DNA from: Erysipelotrichaceae bacterium
GTDB lineage: Bacteria > Bacillota_I > Bacilli_A > Erysipelotrichales > Erysipelotrichaceae
DNA length: 11,182 nucleotides
NCBI GenBank assembly: GCA_003446295.1
Contig: DMBB01000333.1
Span: 7,911 to 19,092, forward strand
Direction of reading: 5' to 3'
In this document: positions 1-6,062 of the stretch, one piece after another
Position numbering within the stretch: position 1 is the stretch's first letter
How the letters are laid out: the number at the start of each line of letters is the position of its first letter
The notes under the pieces: generated by a model
What the model was told of the DNA's origin: nothing
Databases searched by the model: none
What the model saw: the letters and a program-made list of their open reading frames with translations, nothing else
Made by a program: the position numbers and the translations under genes

Positions 1-200
1 CTCAATTCTGCCATCTGCGGATCCGTTGTGATCGAGAAAAGCTCTCCAGCCAGGATCGCTGTTCTTTCATCACGGAATTCACTTCCGTCAACCGGTGCCA
101 GTGTCTGCTTATCAATGCCAAGCAGAGCAAGTGCCATATGGTAAGCGGACATGCGCTTGACCCAATCATGGAATAATTTCAGATTTTCCTGTGTCGTCAT
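1..200 (-). CDS. Carboxypeptidase Taq-like (M32 metallopeptidase), N-terminal fragment
   Basis: Only the first 66 codons are inside the window; the gene continues past the left edge. The translation starts MTTQENLKLFHDW and contains an ALALLGIDKQTLAPVDG segment (residues 24-40), followed by FRDER and a helix ending SITTDPQMAEL. This resembles the start of M32 carboxypeptidases, where an ALxLLxWDxxTxxPxxG segment and a conserved Arg-Glu helix precede the distant HEXXH zinc site. Here the usual Trp is Ile (residue 29), while Asp30, Thr33, Pro36 and Arg43 fit. Family members are cytoplasmic zinc enzymes that trim C-terminal residues from peptides. The start at position 200 is supported by GAGG at 207-210, six bases upstream. 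The zinc motif is not visible, so the call rests on N-terminal similarity recalled from the family. Confidence 0.6.
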   Translation of the reverse strand, partial: MTTQENLKLFHDWVKRMSAYHMALALLGIDKQTLAPVDGSEFRDERTAILAGELFSITTDPQMAEL

Positions 201-226
201 ACATTACCTCTTTTTCAAACACGGTC

Positions 227-235
227 ATTATACCA
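227..235 (-). promoter_or_regulatory. Extended -10 promoter of the carboxypeptidase gene
   Basis: Read on the minus strand the bases are TGGTATAAT, a perfect TATAAT with the TGn extension. No recognisable -35 box lies 16-18 bases upstream, where the MATE terminator hairpin sits instead. Transcription would begin near position 220, giving a leader of about 20 nt that just contains the GAGG ribosome site. Confidence 0.6.
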
Positions 236-265
236 TAACAAAAATGCAGACTATACAGCCTGCAT
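236..265 (-). terminator. Intrinsic terminator of the MATE gene, overlapping its stop codon
   Basis: On the minus strand, bases 265-257 and 252-244 form a 9-bp stem (ATGCAGGCT against AGTCTGCAT, one G-U pair) with a four-base loop, followed by a T-rich run (TTTTTGTTA when the last stem base is included). The stem encodes the last codons of the MATE gene, and the stop codon (251-253) lies at the stem-loop junction. The T-run abuts the carboxypeptidase promoter. Confidence 0.75.
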
Positions 266-1618
266 CATCCTGCTGCGCTGATCCGTGGACCTTTTGAGCC
301 ACCCTCCCTGCAGATAGTATCCAAGGAACAAGAGGCTGGTCAGTATCCATGAGATCGGATAACACAGCAATGAATCGAATATTGTTTGTGATGGATAAAA
401 GAGAATCCACAATATACGCAGTGCACCGATCCCCAATGCTGTCATCAGCATCGGCACAAGGGAATCTCCGCACGCACGGATCGAAGAAGACAGGATCTCG
501 ACAAATACGAATGCCGGCCAGAACGGACACAGGAATCTCAGCAGGCTCATGCCGATGCGGATAACTTCCTGATCAGGTGTAAACAGTCTGTACAGAACCG
601 GACCTCCGAACCAGCAGATCGCTGCGATTGCTCCTGACATCAGGAGATACATAATCGTTCCTTCCATGATGCCGCGTCTGACACGTTCGGTATTTCCGGC
701 GCCGAAGTTCTGCCCGGAGAATGTCAGCATAGCCGTACCCAGAGCACCGGATGCGTTCCAGAACAATGCGTCGATCTTTCCGAATGCTGTATATGCCGCG
801 ACTGTATCGGTACCGTAACTGTTGACGGAAGACTGGATAAAGAGATTTGCAACACTGTACAGGACTGACTGTATTCCCGTAGGAAGTCCGATCACAATGA
901 TCCTTTTCAGGATCTTCGGATCATAATGCAGCCTGCGGATATCAAAATGATAGCTTTCATGCGTGATATACAAAGTCTGCAGTGTGAGAAGACAGCTGAT
1001 CAGCTGTGATATCACGGTTGCGATGGCAACACCGGTCACTCCCATGCCGCCGAAGGCAACAAACAGGACATCAAGAATGATGTTGGTAATGCATGAAATG
1101 ATCAGGAAGAACAGCGGGCGTTTGGAATCCCCTACAGCACGCAGTACACCTGCGCCTGTGTTGTAGATCATGGAAGCGATCATTCCGCTCATGTAAATGC
1201 GCATATACTGCAGTGAGTACGGATAGATCGCATCAGGTACATTCAGCGTCCGCAGGATCCACGGAGCCAGTATAATGCCGCATGCCATCAGCAGTGCGCC
1301 AAGCGATATTGCAAGGAACATTGCTGAATATACGCCCTTTTCTACGCCATCCTTCTGCCTGGATCCGTAATACTGGGCAATGATCACGGTAGCACCGGAT
1401 GACAATCCTGTAACAAATCCTACGAGGAGGTTGATGACAGTGCCGGTAGAACCGCCGACTGCACCGAGTGCTTCTTTACCGACAAAGTTGCCGACAACGA
1501 TCGCGTCTGCTGTATTGTACAGCTGCTGGAACAGCGTGCCGAACAGTACAGGAAAAAAGAACAGCAGTATCTGCTGATAGATCACTCCATTAAGAAGATC
1601 GTTTTTTACCTTTCGCAT
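251..1618 (-). CDS. MATE family multidrug/toxin exporter
   Basis: This 455-residue protein has the length and about twelve hydrophobic segments expected of a MATE (multi-antimicrobial extrusion) transporter, an inner-membrane antiporter that exports cationic or hydrophobic compounds using Na+ or H+. Family signatures are clear: QQLYNTADAIVVGNFVG near residues 31-47, an ALGAVGGS loop around 50-57, GLSSGATVIIAQYYGS around 71-86, and GVLRAVGDSKRPLFF after the fourth or fifth helix. A second half with a similar pattern (FGKIDALFWNASGALGTAML; IRACGDSLVPML) reflects the internal duplication of the family. The start at 1618 is fixed by AGGAGG at 1626-1631, seven bases upstream. The gene stands alone, divergent from the 1730 gene, with its own terminator at its stop codon. 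The palindrome upstream is a possible operator. Substrate cannot be predicted. Confidence 0.93.
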   Translation of the reverse strand: MRKVKNDLLNGVIYQQILLFFFPVLFGTLFQQLYNTADAIVVGNFVGKEALGAVGGSTGTVINLLVGFVTGLSSGATVIIAQYYGSRQKDGVEKGVYSAMFLAISLGALLMACGIILAPWILRTLNVPDAIYPYSLQYMRIYMSGMIASMIYNTGAGVLRAVGDSKRPLFFLIISCITNIILDVLFVAFGGMGVTGVAIATVISQLISCLLTLQTLYITHESYHFDIRRLHYDPKILKRIIVIGLPTGIQSVLYSVANLFIQSSVNSYGTDTVAAYTAFGKIDALFWNASGALGTAMLTFSGQNFGAGNTERVRRGIMEGTIMYLLMSGAIAAICWFGGPVLYRLFTPDQEVIRIGMSLLRFLCPFWPAFVFVEILSSSIRACGDSLVPMLMTALGIGALRILWILFYPSQTIFDSLLCYPISWILTSLLFLGYYLQGGWLKRSTDQRSRMMQAV

Positions 1619-1631
1619 TCAGAAGCCTCCT

Positions 1632-1654
1632 GGTAAACACCCGGTAATATTACC
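1632..1654. promoter_or_regulatory. Perfect 12-bp palindrome plus an extra half-site; candidate operator
   Basis: Bases 1643-1654 read GGTAATATTACC, a perfect palindrome, in the 111-bp gap between the divergent MATE gene and the 1730 gene. A third copy of the half-site GGTAA occurs at 1632-1636, next to the MATE ribosome site. The centre also reads TAATAT, a possible -10 for the MATE gene. A dimeric repressor bound here would cover the MATE 5' region. This role is inference; no regulator gene is adjacent. Confidence 0.4.
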
Positions 1655-1697
1655 ACTTTCCGGCAAAACGAAAAGAACAAATTATGAAAATATTCGC

Positions 1698-1703
1698 TAT
1701 ACT
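1698..1703 (+). promoter_or_regulatory. Possible -10 box of the 177-residue protein gene
   Basis: TATACT lies 26 bases before the start codon at 1730, a plausible distance for a short leader carrying the AGAGGT ribosome site (1717-1722). There is no TG extension and no good -35 match, so this is only a candidate. Confidence 0.35.
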
Positions 1704-1729
1704 GATTAGGAGAAACAGAGGTCAAACAT

Positions 1730-2263
1730 ATGATGCACTTAGATAACGGTTTTTATAAAATAACACTGACTGCCGACAGTCACTTTGATCTGGAAAAGGA
1801 TCACCCTGAATACCAGTACGTGCTGAATCCCGATAACTATCAGCCGGATGAGAATTATGTTGTCTGCAGGATCGAGGTCACCTCACAGGACAGCACATAT
1901 ACAGCAGCACTGATCGGACCGATCGAAACTGATTTTTCCGATCTTGCCGTACTGAAGGAAAACACTTTATATGTACTGATGGGCAGAAGTATCACAGAGA
2001 TCGATCTGCGCAGACCTGATACGTGTATTTTCCACCAGATCGACCCGGACGGTTACACACACGGTATTTTCGCACATGAAGATCAGTACCTGATCTACAG
2101 TGCCTATGCAGTGCTTTGTCTGGACAGCACGTTCCGTGAACAATGGATATTCAGCGTTGATGCGCCGATCACGGTCTTCCGTATAACCGACACAAGGATC
2201 GAACTTGTTGATGAAGATGACAACCGGCATTACGTCGGTTTTGACGGCCGCAGAAGAAACTGA
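1730..2263 (+). CDS. Hypothetical acidic 177-residue protein, beta-rich
   Basis: I do not recognise this family. It has no signal peptide or membrane segment, so it is probably cytoplasmic. It is rich in Asp, Glu, Tyr and Ile. It shows alternating short hydrophobic strands such as NTLYVLMGRSITEIDL (79-93), DQYLIYSAYAVLCLD (118-132) and APITVFRITDTRIELVDED (145-163). The rhythm of strand, turn, strand, with each strand pair ending in a D-x-D or DxDG turn, resembles several blades of a beta-propeller or a PQQ-like repeat. However, the protein is too short for a full propeller. Two Met codons are adjacent at the start (1730 and 1733); AGAGGT at 1717-1722 is spaced well for the first. It is divergent from the MATE exporter and convergent with the HAD gene. 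Function unknown; the coding call is good because the frame is long, has a ribosome site, and fits the gap between two well-supported genes. Confidence 0.8.
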   Translation: MMHLDNGFYKITLTADSHFDLEKDHPEYQYVLNPDNYQPDENYVVCRIEVTSQDSTYTAALIGPIETDFSDLAVLKENTLYVLMGRSITEIDLRRPDTCIFHQIDPDGYTHGIFAHEDQYLIYSAYAVLCLDSTFREQWIFSVDAPITVFRITDTRIELVDEDDNRHYVGFDGRRRN

Positions 2264-2291
2264 AAAAGGATCTCAGACGATTCCGAGATCC
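2264..2291 (-). terminator. Intrinsic terminator of the HAD gene, overlapping its stop codon
   Basis: Bases 2268-2277 and 2282-2291 form a 10-bp stem (one G-U pair) with a four-base loop; on the minus strand it is followed by TTTTT (2267-2263). The stem spans the last codons and the stop codon (2273-2275) of the HAD gene. Read on the plus strand the hairpin is followed by only a weak T-run, so it may serve the convergent 1730 gene poorly. Confidence 0.8.
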
Positions 2292-3085
2292 TCAAGCATC
2301 TTTGCCACGCCATCATTGACGCATGTGTCCGCAACATAATCAGCATGTATCCGGACATCTTCCCTCGCATTGCCCAGTGCTACGCCGATTCCCGCCTTTG
2401 TGATAAACGGGGTATCATTCGCCGCATCACCGAACGCAATGACCTGATCCCATGTGATCCCAAGCAGCTGCAGTACAGGTTCTACTGCGGTTGCTTTTGT
2501 TATGTCCTTCGGAAAGATGTCATAACCGCTCTTGCTTGACCAGGCAAATGTCACCTCCGGTATTTCCTTGATCATCGGCAGGACCTGTTCATCCGTACCG
2601 ATGATGAATGTTCCCAGCGGCATTCCGTGCGTCAGATGATGATCCCTCTTTTCGCATCCATCCATCACCAGAGAAGCATAATACGCATTCGCGCAATAAC
2701 CTTTTACAAACACATCATGGTTTGCATACGTAACGATACGGTCTTCGAACTTGAAACCCAGACCAATGCCGTTTTTGATCGACTGCTCTGTAATCTTGTT
2801 CATAACCAATTCACTCATCGGGTATTTCTGCAGAACCGTGCCGTCCCGCTTCACAAGACAGGCGCCGTTGACAGTGCCGATATATTCCATAGGCAGATCC
2901 TCAAACAATGACTTCTGAAGGAACGTATAATGCCTTCCCGTGTCGATCATGACATGGATCCCTTTTTCAATGGCCTTATGAAAATCAGTACGCAGGCGTT
3001 CTGAGATCTCTTCCCTTCCTGAAGGAATGATCGTGTTGTCAATATCACAGACGATCAGTCGAATATCTTTTTCTGTTTTGTTCAT
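2273..3085 (-). CDS. Cof-type HAD-IIB family phosphatase
   Basis: This 270-residue protein carries all four haloacid-dehalogenase motifs. Motif I is CDIDNT, with the nucleophile Asp14 and the acid-base Asp16. Motif II is IDTGR, with Thr49. Motif III is Lys197 within FPKDITKATAV. Motif IV is AFGDAANDTPF, with Asp220 and Asp224. The large cap between motifs II and III (about residues 80-190) and the ending GIGVALGNAREDV are typical of the Cof/YidA class IIB. These enzymes are cytoplasmic Mg-dependent phosphatases acting on sugar phosphates, flavin precursors or other small phosphates; the substrate cannot be read from sequence. The start at 3085 has no Shine-Dalgarno sequence, yet a perfect extended -10 box ends seven bases before it, so the mRNA is probably leaderless. 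No in-frame Met lies between this start and motif I. It is a single-gene unit divergent from the tRNA. Confidence 0.93.
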   Translation of the reverse strand: MNKTEKDIRLIVCDIDNTIIPSGREEISERLRTDFHKAIEKGIHVMIDTGRHYTFLQKSLFEDLPMEYIGTVNGACLVKRDGTVLQKYPMSELVMNKITEQSIKNGIGLGFKFEDRIVTYANHDVFVKGYCANAYYASLVMDGCEKRDHHLTHGMPLGTFIIGTDEQVLPMIKEIPEVTFAWSSKSGYDIFPKDITKATAVEPVLQLLGITWDQVIAFGDAANDTPFITKAGIGVALGNAREDVRIHADYVADTCVNDGVAKMLEDLGIV

Positions 3086-3092
3086 GACAACG

Positions 3093-3101
3093 ATTATAAC
3101 A
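3093..3101 (-). promoter_or_regulatory. Extended -10 promoter of the HAD gene (leaderless configuration)
   Basis: On the minus strand the bases read TGTTATAAT, the full extended -10 consensus. Only seven bases separate it from the ATG at 3085, so the expected transcription start falls on or one base before the A of ATG. No good -35 box is visible at 16-18 bases. Confidence 0.65.
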
Positions 3102-3145
3102 CGAGAAGATAATGCGTGATTTTCAACTTTGGTTTACATGTGAAT

Positions 3146-3154
3146 TGTGATAAT
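3146..3154 (+). promoter_or_regulatory. Extended -10 promoter of the tRNA-Arg gene
   Basis: The bases read TGTGATAAT (TGn plus a 5/6 match to TATAAT). Initiation near 3161 would leave a 5' leader of about nine bases for RNase P to remove. An alternative is TTTACA (3133-3138) with TATAAG (3158-3163), but its spacer of 19 is long and transcription would then start about at the tRNA. Confidence 0.5.
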
Positions 3155-3169
3155 ATGTATAAGCGATAT

Positions 3170-3243
3170 GTGCCCGTGGCGCAACTGGATAGCGCATCAG
3201 CCTCCGAAGCTGAGGGTTGTGGGTTCAAATCCCGTCGGGCACA
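3170..3243 (+). tRNA. tRNA-Arg (anticodon CCG)
   Basis: The 74-base sequence folds as a complete cloverleaf. The acceptor stem is GTGCCCG with CGGGCAC, and the D-arm has GCGC stems around a nine-base loop with GG. The anticodon stem is TCAGC with GCTGA around loop CTCCGAA, so the anticodon at 3204-3206 is CCG and reads the Arg codon CGG. The variable loop has five bases, and the T-arm has loop TTCAAAT with two wobble pairs at the outer end. The discriminator base is A and no CCA is encoded, so CCA would be added enzymatically. It stands alone with its own promoter and terminator. No duplicated 3' tRNA end (attachment-site repeat) is seen nearby. Confidence 0.97.
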
Positions 3244-3250
3244 CGCATCG

Positions 3251-3276
3251 GGAATTCTGAATGAATTCCTTTTTTT
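3251..3276 (+). terminator. Intrinsic terminator after the tRNA-Arg gene
   Basis: GGAATTC (3251-3257) pairs with GAATTCC (3263-3269) around a five-base loop, followed by seven T residues. It starts eight bases after the tRNA end, so the tRNA is most likely monocistronic and the gene at 3306 is transcribed separately. Confidence 0.85.
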
Positions 3277-3290
3277 GTTATCGTCGGATA

Positions 3291-3299
3291 TGTTAGAAT
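3291..3299 (+). promoter_or_regulatory. Extended -10 promoter of the small membrane protein gene (leaderless configuration)
   Basis: The bases read TGTTAGAAT (TGn plus a 5/6 match). Six bases separate it from the ATG at 3306, so transcription would start at the A of ATG. It lies 15 bases after the T-run of the tRNA terminator and has no convincing -35. Confidence 0.5.
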
Positions 3300-3305
3300 G
3301 CATTC

Positions 3306-3521
3306 ATGAAGAAAACGATTCTGACAATATTCTGCGTCATCCTGACTGCCTGCGGCATTACCTTTGCTGTTCTGATGGGCAGGTCTCTTTATGCCGACGG
3401 AATTGAAAACAAACGACTCCTTCTGCTGTGCGCTTCCCTGGCTCTCAGTGCACTCGGATCAGATCTGCTCGCAAAAATACAGATTCCAAGAACAGAGCGA
3501 AAAAAATATCAGGACCTGTAA
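3306..3521 (+). CDS. Small two-helix membrane protein, 71 residues
   Basis: I do not recognise this protein. It has a basic start (MKK), a hydrophobic stretch from about residue 4 to 25, a short polar loop (SLYADGIENKR), a second hydrophobic helix (about 38-55), and a charged C-terminal tail with RTERKK. The simplest reading is a hairpin of two transmembrane helices with both ends in the cytoplasm (positive-inside rule). A lipobox-like LTAC at residues 13-16 raises the alternative of a lipoprotein, but the hydrophobic stretch continues well past the Cys, which argues for an anchor helix. No ribosome site precedes the ATG; a -10 box ends six bases upstream, suggesting a leaderless mRNA. The last codons and the stop codon lie in the terminator hairpin. 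Coding status is supported by the promoter, hydrophobic pattern and terminator placement. Confidence 0.7.
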   Translation: MKKTILTIFCVILTACGITFAVLMGRSLYADGIENKRLLLLCASLALSALGSDLLAKIQIPRTERKKYQDL

Positions 3522-3543
3522 ATCCAACAGGTCCTGTTTTCTA
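3501..3543. terminator. Bidirectional intrinsic terminator between convergent genes
   Basis: Bases 3510-3519 (CAGGACCTGT) pair perfectly over 10 bp with 3527-3536 around a seven-base loop. On the plus strand it is followed by TTTT (3537-3540). On the minus strand it is followed by a T-rich stretch opposite the A-run at 3501-3508. It therefore ends both the small membrane protein gene, whose last codons form one arm, and the pyrophosphatase operon, whose last stop codon is at 3544-3546. Confidence 0.85.
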
Positions 3544-5178
3544 TCATAATGCTTTGATCGTTTTTGTCAGGTAAGGCATCAGCTGCTGCTTACGTGAAAT
3601 GATATACGGGTCAAATCCGGAGTGTTCATCGAACACTGTTTCAATGCGGTCACCAATGACATACGAGAGCGGTCCGTAGTACACAAACAGCGAGCCTTCT
3701 CCAAGTACGTTCGTAAACAGCATGACCATCAGATCGAGTTTCTTGTCTTCCTGCTCTTTCTCCATGTTTTCACGGAATACAGGCAGGATCGCCTGAACAT
3801 CTTCGATATGATTGTAGTTTGTCTGACCGATCGCAAACTTATATCTGCCGATCTCAAATGTCTTCAGGTCACGGTTCAGGATCTCATGCGGCGTGCTGTC
3901 TTTCAGGGCAACAGACGAGCCGAGCATTTCAGCGGCATATGCACCTACATCAGTGATGCCTGCCAGTTCTGCCAGCCAGGCAACAGCATCTTTATCACGC
4001 TGTGTCGTAGTAGCAGACTTGAAATACAATGTGTCGGAGAGGATCGCTGACATCATCAATCCTGCCATGTCCGCATCCGGAACAAATCCCCTCGCTTTGT
4101 ACTGCTCGGAAATGATTGTACATGTACATCCGCATCTGACGCCAAAGTAATTAATCGGATGGTCTGTCATAATGTCACCTACATGATGGTGGTCAACGAT
4201 CTCCTGGATATCAGCCAGTTCCACGTGCTTGATCGACTGGTTGGATGCACAGTGATCCACAAGAACCATCTTGCGATGCGGGTAATCTCTGACGTGATAC
4301 AGGGAAACAGCGCCTGTGATCTTTCCTTCCGCATCCAGAACAGGATAGCTTCTGACTCTTGACTTGCTGATCTTTGCGGCAACATCATCCACGAATTCTT
4401 CCTCGGAGAATGTGATCACATCGCTTGTCATAATATGTTCGATTGAATAAGACTCATTGATCACCTGTGCTGTATGCATCGTATCTTCACTTGTTTCAAC
4501 GATCGCACAGCCTTTGGCCTTGGCCATCTGGATCACATCATCATCAACGATCAGACCGCATGTAATGATCAGGCACTTCGCACCTTCATTGATCAGCATC
4601 TTCTGTTTTTCACTGCCGCTTGAAAGAATGGAAATGCCGTCTTCCAGGTTGAACATGGTAGCTTCACGTCCTTCAAGCGTAATGATGTGCACGACTCCGT
4701 TGGTATGGAAATCATCCGGTCCCCAGACGATCCTGCCGCCGATCGTATGCGCAATGTCATCCAGTGTTGCATGCGACATCAGTTCTGCCTGGTTTGCTGC
4801 AGGATGCAGTCTGACTTTCGAAAGATTCGAGGTGGTGCAGATGCCGCACAGCTTGTTCTTTTCATCTACCACAAACAAAGAACGGTTCTTTGCATGCAGC
4901 ATGACATGCCATGCATGATGCACAGTCGCATTCTTGCGAATGATCGCCGGACGGTCCATGTCAATATCATGCAGTTTCATCCTGGCATCTGTCATCAGCA
5001 GAGGATTTTCCTGATTAAACCGCTTCAGAATAAATTTTGTTTCCTCGTTTACCGGACCCTGGCGCAGTGCCACAGCATCTACGCCCTGCAGTCTGAGCAG
5101 ATTCGCATATGTGATTGCTGCGCAGATCGCATCTGAATCAGGATGTCTGTGTCCTGTTACATAAGTTGTATTATTCAT
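3544..5178 (-). CDS. ppaC: Family II inorganic pyrophosphatase with CBS and DRTGG regulatory insert
   Basis: This 544-residue enzyme hydrolyses pyrophosphate to phosphate in the cytoplasm. It belongs to the DHH phosphoesterase superfamily. Motif GHRHPDSDA (residues 9-17) supplies His10, Asp14 and Asp16. A DH pair is at 308-309, DHH at 329-331, and Asp382 lies in ILSDT. The DHHA2 domain follows, with substrate-binding SRK at 528-530. Between residues about 70 and 300 lies a regulatory insert: a CBS domain (about 70-125), a DRTGG-like domain (about 135-240) and a second CBS domain (about 245-300). In known CBS-pyrophosphatases this insert binds adenine nucleotides, which inhibit or activate the enzyme. 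The usual DHN motif is DHC here (Cys310), and a Cys-rich CGCTC segment lies at 349-353. The start at 5178 has GGAGA seven bases upstream. It is the last gene of the operon, 29 nt after map, and ends at a bidirectional terminator. Confidence 0.95.
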   Translation of the reverse strand: MNNTTYVTGHRHPDSDAICAAITYANLLRLQGVDAVALRQGPVNEETKFILKRFNQENPLLMTDARMKLHDIDMDRPAIIRKNATVHHAWHVMLHAKNRSLFVVDEKNKLCGICTTSNLSKVRLHPAANQAELMSHATLDDIAHTIGGRIVWGPDDFHTNGVVHIITLEGREATMFNLEDGISILSSGSEKQKMLINEGAKCLIITCGLIVDDDVIQMAKAKGCAIVETSEDTMHTAQVINESYSIEHIMTSDVITFSEEEFVDDVAAKISKSRVRSYPVLDAEGKITGAVSLYHVRDYPHRKMVLVDHCASNQSIKHVELADIQEIVDHHHVGDIMTDHPINYFGVRCGCTCTIISEQYKARGFVPDADMAGLMMSAILSDTLYFKSATTTQRDKDAVAWLAELAGITDVGAYAAEMLGSSVALKDSTPHEILNRDLKTFEIGRYKFAIGQTNYNHIEDVQAILPVFRENMEKEQEDKKLDLMVMLFTNVLGEGSLFVYYGPLSYVIGDRIETVFDEHSGFDPYIISRKQQLMPYLTKTIKAL

Positions 5179-5207
5179 CGCAATTTCTCCATTCCCCCAT
5201 GAAGCTT

Positions 5208-6062
5208 TTAATGAGTCAGTATTTCATTGCCTGTTTCAGTGATCAGGATCGTATGTTCCCACTGAGCGCTGTCTTTTCCGTCTTTCGTATAGATCGTCCA
5301 TTCATTGTACGGATCGATCACAACGCCTGCTTTGCCGATATTGATCATCGGCTCGATCGTTATCACCATGCCCGGAACAAGGACCATGCCTGTCCCGCGC
5401 TTGCCTATGTGGCTGACAAAGGGATCTTCGTGAAATTCGATTCCCACACCGTGTCCGCCGAGTTCACGTACAACCGAATAACCTTTTGATACTGCATATT
5501 TGGAGATCGCATATCCGATATCACCGACCGTAGCCCAGGGCTGTGCAGCCTTGATGCCGATCTCAAGACACTTCATCGTTTCTTCAACGAGACGCTTTCT
5601 TGCCGGGCTGACATTGCCGATCATGAACATGCGGCTTGCGTCAGCGTAATATCCGTTGTATATCGTTGTGCAGTCAACGTTGATGATGTCTCCGTCATGA
5701 ATTCTCTTATGACGGCTCGGTATCCCATGGCACACTTCCTCGTTGACGGATGTGCATACACTCTTCGGATATCCCTCAAAATGCAGCGGCGCACAGATCG
5801 CATTGTGACTGCGTGTATATTCCGCAACAATGTCATCGATCTCCTGTGTCGTCATACCTGCATGGATCTTTGAAGCCACTTCATCCAGAACGCCTGTATT
5901 GATTTTACCTGCTTCAATGATTCCCTGTATATGTGAGGGACGCTTCAGAAGACTCAGATCAGGAAGTTCCTTTCCTTTTTTACGAAGTTCCTCCATTTTT
6001 TCCAGTATATGATCCGGTACCGGTTCCGTTTCAAATATTCTTTGAATATCTGCTTCACTCAT
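5208..6062 (-). CDS. map: Methionine aminopeptidase type I with N-terminal extension
   Basis: The enzyme removes the initiator Met from new proteins. All catalytic residues are visible in the 284-residue product. The metal ligands are Asp130 (NVDCTT), Asp141 (YYADASRMF), His204 (GGHGVG), Glu237 (TIEPM) and Glu269 (WEHTI). The catalytic histidines are His112 (VCHGIPS) and His211 (EFHEDP). About 40 residues precede the conserved RPSHIQGIIEAGKI helix. This extension is Glu/Lys-rich and lacks the Cys-rich SEC-C or zinc-finger motif of some relatives; extended forms are known in type Ic enzymes. I chose the ATG at 6062 over an in-frame ATG at 6128. At 6062 there is an AGGCGG ribosome site (about 6072-6077), and the overlap with the dUTPase stop is only eight bases. 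The earlier start would overlap by 74 bases and add a basic, unconserved stretch. Third gene of the operon. Confidence 0.93.
   Translation of the reverse strand: MSEADIQRIFETEPVPDHILEKMEELRKKGKELPDLSLLKRPSHIQGIIEAGKINTGVLDEVASKIHAGMTTQEIDDIVAEYTRSHNAICAPLHFEGYPKSVCTSVNEEVCHGIPSRHKRIHDGDIINVDCTTIYNGYYADASRMFMIGNVSPARKRLVEETMKCLEIGIKAAQPWATVGDIGYAISKYAVSKGYSVVRELGGHGVGIEFHEDPFVSHIGKRGTGMVLVPGMVITIEPMINIGKAGVVIDPYNEWTIYTKDGKDSAQWEHTILITETGNEILTH

Noticed and set aside
1619..1729. A riboswitch or attenuator in the MATE / hypothetical gene gap
   Set aside because: The gap is only 111 bases, has no terminator-antiterminator pair and no known aptamer signature that I can recognise; only the palindrome stands out.
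3170..3243. tRNA gene as an integration site for a mobile element
   Set aside because: No integrase gene and no repeat of the tRNA 3' end is seen in the window, and the flanking genes look like ordinary chromosome.
3116..3406. 96-codon plus-strand frame running through the tRNA gene
   Set aside because: It translates through the tRNA cloverleaf and its terminator, and overlaps the better-supported small membrane protein frame.
3622..5136. Several plus-strand open frames of 85-153 codons opposite ppaC
   Set aside because: All are antisense to a gene with complete catalytic motifs. Their products are Cys/His/Met-rich with no domain, as expected of reverse-strand shadows.
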